Source of the DNA: Arthrobacter sp. 9AX
GTDB taxonomy: Bacteria > Actinomycetota > Actinomycetes > Actinomycetales > Micrococcaceae
NCBI RefSeq assembly: GCF_902506095.1
Contig: NZ_LR733293.1
Coordinates: 3,656,264-3,720,263 of the forward strand
Direction of reading: 5' to 3'
Length of the DNA: 64,000 nucleotides
Positions 50,289-57,934 of this stretch are shown in pieces (positions within the stretch are counted from its first letter, which is position 1; every line of letters begins with the position of its first letter). Position numbers and translations under genes: made by a program. The notes under the pieces were generated by a model. The model ran no database searches, was not told where the DNA came from, and was given only the letters and a program-made list of their open reading frames with translations.

Positions 50289-51433
50289 GCCCGACAACAG
50301 CTGACACCACAACGCTTGCGGGCAGGGTTGCCCCGGCATCCGCGGAAGACCGCAGCATCAAACGCCGGCGGGTTTTGGACATCCTTGATGCGAAGGGCGG
50401 GGACTCCCTGCTGCTGACCAGCAACACGGCACTGACCTGGTACCTGGACGGCAGCCGGGTCCACGTCAGCCTGGCCGGCGATCCCATCGCCGCCCTCCTG
50501 GTGGACCGCGAGGGCGACCACCTGGTCACTTTCAACAACGAAGCCGGCCGCATCGCCGCCGAAGAACTACCCGCCGGCGTCGCCCTGCATTCCGTGCCCT
50601 GGTACGGCAACCTGCACGAGGCGGCCGCCGCCGTCGGAAGCTCTGAAAATGGCTCACGCCGAACTGGCACGAGTGGAAGAAGTGCCACACCGCTTTCGGA
50701 AGTTGACGTGGCGGTTGAACTGCGTGCCGTCCGCCAGCAACTCCTCCCCGCGGAGAGCGCACGCTATGCACAGCTCAGTGCCGAGGTCGCGGTGATCATG
50801 ACGGATGTCCTGTCGTCGGCCCGGCCGGAGACCACCGAGTTTGAGCTGGTGTCCGCCCTGGCCGCGCGGGTTGTTGCGGCCGGCGCGGAGCCGCTGGTCC
50901 TGCTGTGCAACGGCAGCAGCCGGAGCGTGTTCCGGCACCCGCTGGCCACACACTCGCCGCTGGGCCGCCGGGCCATGGCCGTGGTCTGCGCCCGCAGGGA
51001 CGGTTTAGTCGCCAACATCACCCGCTGGGTGAGGTTCGACGCCGGCACGCCGGAAGAGCGCGACGCCGAGGCACGCATCGCGGCAGTCGAGGCGGACATC
51101 TTCGACGCCACCGTCCCCGGCGCCCGCCTGAACCGGATCTTTGCCGAGATCAAGGAGGCGTATGCCCGGCACGGCTTCGGCTCAGACCAGTGGGAGCAGC
51201 ACCATCAGGGCGGCCCGGCCGGCTACGCAGGCAGGGATCCCCGGGTCACCGCCAGCGCCACGGACACCGTGGTCCTGAACCAGGCGTTCACCTGGAACCC
51301 GTCCGGGCCAGGCGTCAAGATCGAGGACACCGTCCAGCTCACGGCATCGGGACTACAGGTCCTTACTGTTGATTCCCGCTGGCCCGTGGCAACGGTCAAC
51401 GGTATCCAGCGGCCGGCCACCCTCCAGCTGTAA
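50285..51433 (+). CDS. M24-fold protein with degenerate metal site
   Basis: A 382-residue pita-bread-fold protein: a creatinase N-terminal domain (~30-120, LLLTSNTALTWYLDGSRVHVS) then an M24 catalytic fold. Normal M24 peptidases use two Asp, one His and two Glu. Here the first Asp region reads MAVVCARRDG, the second is ANITR instead of ADITR, and the first Glu position is FTWNPSGPG instead of an E-P-G context; His (WEQHHQGGP) and the last Glu (GVKIEDTVQL) remain. It therefore probably does not bind the usual metal pair and, like creatinase, may act on a small molecule. A low-complexity Ser/Gly/Arg insert lies near 120-140. ATG at 50285 overlaps the fusion stop; the open frame from 49877 is not used. 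Confidence 0.78.
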   Translation: MSPTTADTTTLAGRVAPASAEDRSIKRRRVLDILDAKGGDSLLLTSNTALTWYLDGSRVHVSLAGDPIAALLVDREGDHLVTFNNEAGRIAAEELPAGVALHSVPWYGNLHEAAAAVGSSENGSRRTGTSGRSATPLSEVDVAVELRAVRQQLLPAESARYAQLSAEVAVIMTDVLSSARPETTEFELVSALAARVVAAGAEPLVLLCNGSSRSVFRHPLATHSPLGRRAMAVVCARRDGLVANITRWVRFDAGTPEERDAEARIAAVEADIFDATVPGARLNRIFAEIKEAYARHGFGSDQWEQHHQGGPAGYAGRDPRVTASATDTVVLNQAFTWNPSGPGVKIEDTVQLTASGLQVLTVDSRWPVATVNGIQRPATLQL

Positions 51434-51444
51434 GGCGTCAGCAC

Positions 51445-51553
51445 GCCCGCTCAGATCCTGCCGCTAAACGCAAAACGCCCGCTCAGTTATGGCCGTCATC
51501 ACGGCGATAACTGAGCGGGTGTCTCGATTAAGGCGACACCAACTGAGCGGGCG
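51445..51553. repeat. Cluster of four CCCGCTCAG elements, likely bidirectional terminator
   Basis: CGCCCGCTCAG occurs at 51445 and 51476 and its complement at 51511 (CTGAGCGGG) and 51543 (CTGAGCGGGCG). The central pair builds a hairpin: CCCGCTCAGTTAT (51478-51490) with ATAACTGAGCGGG (51507-51519), extended inside by GCCGT/ACGGC. It fills the 123-base gap between converging genes. Confidence 0.7.
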
Positions 51554-51556
51554 TCG

Positions 51557-53008
51557 CTACGGAAGCACCAGCTGCCCATCAACCCGCCGCGGGATGCCCA
51601 GCGGGTTGCTCTCCAGCAGCGCCGGGTGCAGAACGGACTCCGGAGCGTCCTGGTAGGCGACCGGACGCTGGAACCGGCGGACCGCCGTCGCACCAACGGA
51701 GGTGAAGAGCGAGGTAGTGGCGGGGTAGGGGCCGCCGTGCTGCTGAGCCCAGTTCACCGCGACGCCCGTGGGCCAGCCCTCGAAGAGGACCCGGCCGGCG
51801 AGCTCAGACAACTGCTCCACAAGCGCCGCGATGTCCTCCCCCGGCCCGGCGTGTACCGTGGCGGTCAGGCTGCCCGGCACCTTGGCCAACACCGCGGACA
51901 ACTCAGACCGGTCCGTGTATTCGATCAGCATGGTGGTGGGGCCAAAGCACTCCTCCAGCAGTTCCGCAGGGTTTTCCAGGACCTTGGCGGCGCTGGTGGA
52001 GAAAACCACCGGAGCTGCCCCGTTGGACACCGCGTCCTGGTCCACGCTGCCGCTGACCACGTCCACGCCGTCAACGGACGCGAAGCTGCGCAGGCCTTCC
52101 GGGTACGCTTCGGCGATCCGGCTGGTGAGCATTCCGAGCGCCGGCTTACCCTTGCTGGCCTCCGCAACCTGCGCAGCAAAATCCGTTCCGGCCGGGATGA
52201 ATACCAGGCCCGGCTTGGTGCAGAACTGCCCGGCTCCGAGGGTGAAAGAGGCCGCGAGGCCTTCGGCAAGCTTGGCTGGGCGTTCCGCCAGCGCTGATTG
52301 GGTGACAACCACCGGGTTCAGGCTGCCCAGTTCGCCGTAGAACGGAATGGGCTCGGGGCGGGACGTGGCGAGGTCAAAGAGGGCACGGCCGCCGGGGATG
52401 GAGCCCGTGAAACCCACCGCTTTGACCGCCGGATCCTGGACCAGGGCAGTTCCCACCTCGCGGCCGCTCACCAGAGCGAACAAGCCCTCCGGCGCACCGG
52501 CATTGCGCAATGCCTCAGCCACCACCTCAGCGGTCCGCTCCGAAAGGCGCAGGTGGCCGGAGTGGGCCTTGACGATCACGGAGCAGCCCACGGCCAGCGC
52601 CGAGGCGGTGTCACCGCCGGCCACGGAGAAAGCGAAGGGGAAGTTCGACGCCGAAAACACCGCCACGGGTCCGATCGGCCGGAGGATGCGGCGCAGGTCG
52701 GGCGTGGGTGGGGTGGCATTCGGGTTCGCATGATCGATCACCGCTTCGAGGTACGAGCCTTCGGTGATCACCCGGGCGAACAGGCGCAGTTGCCCGGTGG
52801 TCCTCGCCACTTCGCCCGTGAGGCGGGCGGTGCCAAGGCTGGTCTCGGAGTCCGCAATCTCCACGAGTTCGGCGGCGTTGGCGTCCAGGGCATCGGCCAC
52901 GGCGTTGAGCCAGGAGGCGCGCTGGGCATCGGAGGCAGCCGCCGAGATTTTGGCAGCTTCCGTGGCCGCGGCCGTCAGCTCGGACAAGGAAAGGGTTGCA
53001 GTTGTCAC
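51557..53008 (-). CDS. 2,5-dioxovalerate (alpha-ketoglutaric semialdehyde) dehydrogenase
   Basis: A 483-residue aldehyde dehydrogenase of the NADP-dependent KGSADH branch. Catalytic Glu is in PFYGELGSLNP (~247), catalytic Cys in GAGQFCTKPG (~281), and the cofactor region is VKAVGFTGSIPGG (~212). It oxidises 2,5-dioxopentanoate, the product of KdgD, to 2-oxoglutarate. It lies 105 bases after the enolase-superfamily gene on the same strand and closes the hexarate route. Other acyl-aldehyde substrates are possible, but the neighbours favour this one. Confidence 0.9.
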   Translation of the reverse strand: MTTATLSLSELTAAATEAAKISAAASDAQRASWLNAVADALDANAAELVEIADSETSLGTARLTGEVARTTGQLRLFARVITEGSYLEAVIDHANPNATPPTPDLRRILRPIGPVAVFSASNFPFAFSVAGGDTASALAVGCSVIVKAHSGHLRLSERTAEVVAEALRNAGAPEGLFALVSGREVGTALVQDPAVKAVGFTGSIPGGRALFDLATSRPEPIPFYGELGSLNPVVVTQSALAERPAKLAEGLAASFTLGAGQFCTKPGLVFIPAGTDFAAQVAEASKGKPALGMLTSRIAEAYPEGLRSFASVDGVDVVSGSVDQDAVSNGAAPVVFSTSAAKVLENPAELLEECFGPTTMLIEYTDRSELSAVLAKVPGSLTATVHAGPGEDIAALVEQLSELAGRVLFEGWPTGVAVNWAQQHGGPYPATTSLFTSVGATAVRRFQRPVAYQDAPESVLHPALLESNPLGIPRRVDGQLVLP

Positions 53009-53113
53009 GTCAGGTACCTGTTCTGTGGTTGTGCGTTCGTCGTTACAGCGTGTCCCGTGTCGCGGCTCTCAACGTAGCCCCGGACGACGGCGTGTCCCGG
53101 GTGTACGGCGTGC

Positions 53114-54217
53114 TTACTGTCCGTCCCGGAAGCGGAAGCCGAGCCCCGGCTGGTCAGTCAGCGTCACCCGGCTGTTGCTGAACCGGACCGGCGACGGGCC
53201 GGCCAGGATGCCCAGCTGTTCGAAAGAGGCCTCCTCCACGTCCTCCACCAGGGTGGGCTCCGCGAGTGTCAGCGCCAGCTGGCCGGACAGCTCGGGGAGC
53301 AGGTGCGGCATCACCTTGATGCTGTTGGTCCGCGCAAGTTCAACAATGCGCCGGAACGGGGTGATGCCTCCCACCCGGATGATGTTGGGCTGGATGATGT
53401 CCACCGCTTCCGCCTCAATGAAATCCCGGAAACGGTAGATGGTGTGGAGGTTTTCACCGAGGGCGATCGGCACCGGTGAGTGCTTGCGGAGCCTCCGGTA
53501 GGCCCAGAGATCGTCCGCCCGGATGGGTTCCTCGAGCCACTCCAGCCCGAATTCGGACAGGACGTCGAGGGCGCGGAGGGTGGTGGGCAGGTCCCAGCGC
53601 TGGTTCGCATCGATCATCAGTTTCCGGTCCGGCCCCAGGACGGACCGGACGGCGGCCACGCGTTCGGCGTCCTCGCGGACATCCGGTTTGCCCACCTTGA
53701 TTTTCACTGCCCGGTGGCCGGCTGCCACCCAGCGTTCGGCCTGGGCCACCAGTTCTTCAAGGGTGTAGTGCAGGTTGACGCCGGAGCCGTAGACTTCCGC
53801 GGACTCCTGGCGCTGCCCCAGGAGTCCGGTGATAGAGGTGCCCGCGCGGGAGGCCTGCCGGTCCCACAGGGCCAGGTCCACGCCGGACATCGCAATGGTG
53901 GTCAGTCCCCCGCCGCCGGCCTCGTGCAGCCGTTTCCACAGCGCGTCCCAGACCACTTCGGGGTTGGCGGGCAATCCCTTGAGGAAAGGCGCGACGTCGT
54001 AATCCAACAGTGCCTTAACGGCCTGGGGGCCAACGGTGGGCGTCCAGGAAAAACCATGCCCCGCGCCGCCGTCGTCCGTCCGGATCTCCGTGACGATCAC
54101 GTGGTTCTCCGGCGCCTCAACGCCCCAGCTGCGGCGCAGGGGAACTGTGATGAGCCGGGTGGACAGTCCCGTGATGCGCGGCGCCGTGCGGACCGCTTCG
54201 GCGACTGGGGCGCCCAT
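53114..54217 (-). CDS. Enolase-superfamily enzyme (candidate galactarolactone cycloisomerase or hexarate dehydratase)
   Basis: A 367-residue mandelate racemase/muconate cycloisomerase-type protein. An N-terminal capping domain (~15-130) precedes a barrel with KIKVG (~172), metal ligands in IDANQRW (~200), LEEPI (~227) and GENLHTIY (~253), and RVGG (~280). Given an upstream dehydrogenase that could make an aldarolactone and a downstream KdgD, it should yield 3-deoxy-2-keto-hexarate, by ring opening of galactarolactone or dehydration of galactarate/glucarate. Exact specificity cannot be read. It shares one base with the kdgD stop. Confidence 0.82.
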   Translation of the reverse strand: MGAPVAEAVRTAPRITGLSTRLITVPLRRSWGVEAPENHVIVTEIRTDDGGAGHGFSWTPTVGPQAVKALLDYDVAPFLKGLPANPEVVWDALWKRLHEAGGGGLTTIAMSGVDLALWDRQASRAGTSITGLLGQRQESAEVYGSGVNLHYTLEELVAQAERWVAAGHRAVKIKVGKPDVREDAERVAAVRSVLGPDRKLMIDANQRWDLPTTLRALDVLSEFGLEWLEEPIRADDLWAYRRLRKHSPVPIALGENLHTIYRFRDFIEAEAVDIIQPNIIRVGGITPFRRIVELARTNSIKVMPHLLPELSGQLALTLAEPTLVEDVEEASFEQLGILAGPSPVRFSNSRVTLTDQPGLGFRFRDGQ

Positions 54218-55122
54218 CAGCGGCCGGCCAGCTCGTAGCCCTTGGCGAGGACGGCCTTCAGCTGGAGCAGCTGCTCCTCGGTGGGATCAACCAGCGGCGC
54301 CCGCACGGAACCGACCGGGAGCCCGCCCAGGCGAAGGCCTGCCTTGATCAGCGAAACGCCAAAGCCCGGAGTCTGGTCGCGCAGCCGGACCAAGGGCGCG
54401 TAGAAGCCTTCGAGCAGGGCATTGCGGCGCTCCTCATCACCGGCGATGTAGGCGTCGTAGTAGGCCTTGGCGATTTCCGGTGCCATCGCGAAGGCGGCGG
54501 AGGAGTACAGCGGAATGCCGAGGCCCCGGTAGGCGCCCTGGGTCAGTTCGGCGGTCAGGAGGCCGTTGAAGAAGGCGAAGTCTTCGCGTCCGGTGGCGCG
54601 GACCGCGGACACGATTTCCTGGGCCAGGCCCACGTCGCCGAGGCCGTCCTTGAAGCCGATGACCCTGGGGTTGGCGGCCAGCCGCACCATGGAGGCGGCG
54701 GTGAACTTGGCGTTGCCGCGGTGGTAGACGATCACCGGCAGGCTGCTGGCGTTGGCCACAGCCTCGATGTAGGCCACGAGCCCGTCTGTGGGGCCGGTGA
54801 CCAGGTACGGCGGCAGCACCAGGAGGGCATCGGCGCCGGCTTCCTCTGCAACGCGGGCGGCGGCGATGGCGTGGCCCAGGGGTCCGCCGGCCCCGGCAAC
54901 CACCGGCACCTTTCCCGCAACAACTTCGACGGCGGCGGTCACCACGGTGCGGACCTCATCGATGCTGAGAGCGTGGAATTCGCCGGTGCCGCAGGCAGGG
55001 AAAACCGCGCCCGGACCGAACGGCAGCCGCGAGCTGATGTGTTCCTTGAGCAGTTCCACGTCCACGGCACCATCGGCTGTGAACGGGGTGACGGGGAAGA
55101 ACAGTACGCCGTCGAATTTCAT
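54217..55122 (-). CDS. kdgD: 5-dehydro-4-deoxyglucarate dehydratase
   Basis: A 301-residue class I aldolase-fold enzyme (DapA superfamily). It dehydrates and decarboxylates 5-dehydro-4-deoxy-D-glucarate to 2,5-dioxopentanoate. Schiff-base Lys is in VIGFKDGLGD (~178), the catalytic Tyr in VIVYHRGNAKF (~145), and the active-site loop reads FPACGTGEFHALS (~42). Length and motifs match KdgD. It overlaps the SDR gene upstream by four bases and the enolase-superfamily gene by one, so the three are coupled. Confidence 0.93.
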   Translation of the reverse strand: MKFDGVLFFPVTPFTADGAVDVELLKEHISSRLPFGPGAVFPACGTGEFHALSIDEVRTVVTAAVEVVAGKVPVVAGAGGPLGHAIAAARVAEEAGADALLVLPPYLVTGPTDGLVAYIEAVANASSLPVIVYHRGNAKFTAASMVRLAANPRVIGFKDGLGDVGLAQEIVSAVRATGREDFAFFNGLLTAELTQGAYRGLGIPLYSSAAFAMAPEIAKAYYDAYIAGDEERRNALLEGFYAPLVRLRDQTPGFGVSLIKAGLRLGGLPVGSVRAPLVDPTEEQLLQLKAVLAKGYELAGR

Positions 55123-56084
55123 GGTGTCTCCTTGGCTCCGCTGCCGGCGGTGACCAGCGCGGAGTTCTCGTCGTTGAGGTTGGTGTGGGACTTGAGTTCC
55201 GTGCGCCAGCTGCGAACGGGCTGCCAGCCGAGGAGTTCCTGGGCTTTGGCGATGGAGAAGGCCGGGCTGGTGCCGGTGAGGCCGGCGCTGAGGGCTTCGC
55301 TGCCAGGCAGGAATTTCGGCATCAGTTCAGCCAGGGGTGCGGTGGCCAGGGCGTCAGCCGCGCCGACGAAGAACGTTTCCCCATTGGGGATGGACGGCAT
55401 CTTCGCCAGCAGCAGGTCCAGGAAGTCCGCCACGTCGCGGGCGTCCACGTAGTTGAACAGGGCCGGCGCGGACAGGGCGGGATCGGCCAGCCGTTCAGCG
55501 AGGGTGTGCCCCTGCTGCGTGGGCGCGCCGTCCCACTCCTCCGGGGAGATCACATAGCAGGGGCGGAAGGCCGCGTAGCGGATCTTTTCGCCCTGCGCTG
55601 CGGCGAAGGCCTGGACGGTCTGCTCCGCAATGAGCTTGGACAGAGCGTAGGCATTCCAGGGCTTTGGCGGGGTCCGCTCGTCCAGCGGGAACGACGGCGG
55701 CAGCCAGCCCGCGGGCGAGCCGTAGCCCAGCACGGTAGGGCTGCTTGCCGTCACGATCTTCGGGACCCCGAGTTCCGTCGCGGCGCTGACCACGGCGAAG
55801 GCGAGGCGGGTGTTCGTGGCGAAGATGACGTCCTCGGGCGCGCTGAACGGCACCGCGATCGCCGCAAGGTGGATGACGGCGTCGGGCCTGGTGTCGCGGA
55901 GGAGGCGCAGTGCCTCGCCGGGTGCCAGGAGGTCAGCGGTCTCCTGGACAGCGCCGGCGGGAAGCTGGTCCGCCGGAACGGCGTCCCGGTCCACGGAGAT
56001 GACGTGGTGGCCCTTTTCGGCGAGCCCGGCCACAACGCTGCGGCCCAGGCGGCCGGAACCGCCGGTGACAAAAATCCTGCTCAT
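55119..56084 (-). CDS. NAD-dependent SDR (candidate uronate dehydrogenase)
   Basis: A 321-residue extended short-chain dehydrogenase. It has the cofactor motif VTGGSGRLGRSVV (~6), an acidic D at the end of strand 2 (VISVDRDAV, pointing to NAD), the active-site YALSK (~155) and TASSPTVLGYG. In this operon the missing first step is oxidation of a hexuronate such as galacturonate to the aldarolactone, which uronate dehydrogenase performs. It is longer than typical Udh (~265) and not clearly closer to it than to sugar-nucleotide epimerases, so the assignment rests on context. Confidence 0.7.
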   Translation of the reverse strand: MSRIFVTGGSGRLGRSVVAGLAEKGHHVISVDRDAVPADQLPAGAVQETADLLAPGEALRLLRDTRPDAVIHLAAIAVPFSAPEDVIFATNTRLAFAVVSAATELGVPKIVTASSPTVLGYGSPAGWLPPSFPLDERTPPKPWNAYALSKLIAEQTVQAFAAAQGEKIRYAAFRPCYVISPEEWDGAPTQQGHTLAERLADPALSAPALFNYVDARDVADFLDLLLAKMPSIPNGETFFVGAADALATAPLAELMPKFLPGSEALSAGLTGTSPAFSIAKAQELLGWQPVRSWRTELKSHTNLNDENSALVTAGSGAKETP

Positions 56085-56111
56085 GTTAGTCCTTCGAATC
56101 CGGCGCCGCGG

Positions 56112-57557
56112 TCACTTGCCGCGGCGGAGGTCGACGCCGAGGTCCAGGTCCTCGATGCGTACGGGCAGGGAGGTTTCAAGCGAGTGGTTGCCGGCGATGC
56201 CGACTGAAACCGACCGCAGCCCGTCCAGGTAGCCGGAAGGGCGGCCCAGCGGGTCCTCACCCGGGCCGTTGAAGAGGTCCGAGAGCAGAAGCTCATCACC
56301 GCCGCCGTGGCCGCCTTCGCCGTTGACGATCGGCACCTCGTATGCCGGTTCCCAGTGGCGCTGGACCACCAGGCGTTCGCCGTTGCGGCGGATGGCGTCC
56401 TCTTCCTCGATGGGGGTGGCGCTGGGGTCCACCACGGTCTTTTTGTCGGTGCTGCTGACCACCGCGGCCCGCTCCACAACCTCCAGCTCGGCGCGGCCTT
56501 CGGTGCCGTTGACGGCTACGCGGTAGCCCTCCCAGGGGCTGTGGGCGTTCAACGAGTAGCTCAGGCGCGGGCCGCCCTGGTACTCCACCACCAGCGCGAG
56601 GTTGTCCTCGATGGTGATGCCGCCGGTGAAGACGTCCTGGTCGCGGCGGTAACCGTCGTAGTGCTCGTTGTCCAGGAAGAGTGCCTTGAGGCGTTCGTCT
56701 TCCCGCAGGTCCAAAGTAAACGGATCCTTCTCCGCGGCGGCCGGCGCGTCGGCGTCGGGGGTGCCGCGTTCGGGGCGGGGGCCAAGGCCGCGCTCGGCGG
56801 CGTTCTTGTCTCCATAGAACTTGAGTCCGCCGGAGGCGAAGACGCGCTCCGGGACGTCATCGATCCACCAATTGACCAGGTCGAAGTGGTGCGAAGCCTT
56901 GTGGATCAGCAGGCCGCCGGAGTTCTTCTTTTCCCGGTGCCAGCGGCGGAAGTAGTCCGCGCCGTGGACCGTGTCCAGCACCCAGCTGAAGTCAATGGAC
57001 GTGACCTTGCCGATCACGCCGCTCTGGATGATTTCCTTCAGCGCGCTGTTGCGCGGCGAGTAGCGGTAGTTGAAGGTGACCACCACGTTGCGGCCGGTCT
57101 CATGCACGGCCCGGGTAATGCGGCGGCAGCCCTCGGCGTCGATGGTGAGGGGCTTTTCGACGACGACGTCCGCCCCTGCGCGGAGTCCCTCCACGATGTA
57201 GTCGGCATGGGTGTAGTCCGGCGTGGTGACGATGACGCGGTCGATGTTGTTGGCCTGGATGAAGGAGGTCAGGTCAGCCGGATCAAAGGAAGCCACAGGT
57301 CCCGGCGCGCCCAGTTCCTGGATGAGCTGCTGGTAGAACTCCACACGGCCGGGGTTTACGTCCGAGAACGCCACGAGTTCGGCGGTATCGGCGTGCTTGC
57401 CGAAGATGGCGCGGATGTACATCTCGGAGCGTCCGCCGGTGCCGATCAGGGCGATGCGGGCCTTGCCGCCGTGTCCGGCTGCAGTACCGGGTGCTGTGGC
57501 GGTGTCCACGGCGGGTGCCGTCCCTGCAGCAGTACTCGACTCGGCTGTGTTGACCAT
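56112..57557 (-). CDS. Gfo/Idh/MocA family oxidoreductase
   Basis: A 481-residue enzyme. The Rossmann loop ALIGTGGRSEMYI (~38) and the catalytic-lysine motif VVEKPLTID (~133) are clear, and the C-terminal domain has HKASHHFDLVNWWIDDVPE (~230) with histidines expected in the sugar site. An Ala/Asp-rich insert lies near 270. It is unlike the other two Gfo/Idh genes and resembles longer family members from plant-polymer clusters. As first gene of the hexarate operon it may oxidise or remove an aglycone from an imported uronide before the SDR acts. Confidence 0.85.
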   Translation of the reverse strand: MVNTAESSTAAGTAPAVDTATAPGTAAGHGGKARIALIGTGGRSEMYIRAIFGKHADTAELVAFSDVNPGRVEFYQQLIQELGAPGPVASFDPADLTSFIQANNIDRVIVTTPDYTHADYIVEGLRAGADVVVEKPLTIDAEGCRRITRAVHETGRNVVVTFNYRYSPRNSALKEIIQSGVIGKVTSIDFSWVLDTVHGADYFRRWHREKKNSGGLLIHKASHHFDLVNWWIDDVPERVFASGGLKFYGDKNAAERGLGPRPERGTPDADAPAAAEKDPFTLDLREDERLKALFLDNEHYDGYRRDQDVFTGGITIEDNLALVVEYQGGPRLSYSLNAHSPWEGYRVAVNGTEGRAELEVVERAAVVSSTDKKTVVDPSATPIEEEDAIRRNGERLVVQRHWEPAYEVPIVNGEGGHGGGDELLLSDLFNGPGEDPLGRPSGYLDGLRSVSVGIAGNHSLETSLPVRIEDLDLGVDLRRGK

Positions 57558-57638
57558 GAGGGTCCCTTTCGAAAGCTATTGCTGGCCGCGCCGGCGGCCT
57601 TTGACGTTTGATCTGTGGCGCTCTGCAGCACCTGCCCA

Positions 57639-57806
57639 AGAAAGCGTTTTCTCGGATCACTAATAGATTTGTACCAACCGGAACCGGCATCCGTCAACCA
57701 TTATCAGCACTGCGAGAAAGCGCTTTCTATGAATTGGGCCATCCCGGCCGTACTGGAGGCTGGAATCTTCTCGGAAAACTTGGGAAAACGTTAGAAATCG
57801 CTTTCC
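57639..57806. promoter_or_regulatory. Divergent control region with four LacI-type operators
   Basis: AGAAAGCGTTTTCT (57639-57652), the perfect palindrome AGAAAGCGCTTTCT (57715-57728), and the overlapping GGAAAACGTTAGAA (57783-57796) and AGAAATCGCTTTCC (57793-57806). The 377-base gap between the Gfo/Idh start (57557) and LacI start (57935) contains nothing else I can support. Strong autoregulated repression is likely. Confidence 0.75.
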
Positions 57807-57934
57807 CGTTGCGTTATATGCTGTGAAGCAACATGCCGTCGGGCAAAGGCGGCAGGAACCTGCCACAGGAGCAGTACAACCAGGCAGCAGCACACGCAGG
57901 GCACACGGCCCGCTGCGCCAAGGAAGGGACCACA

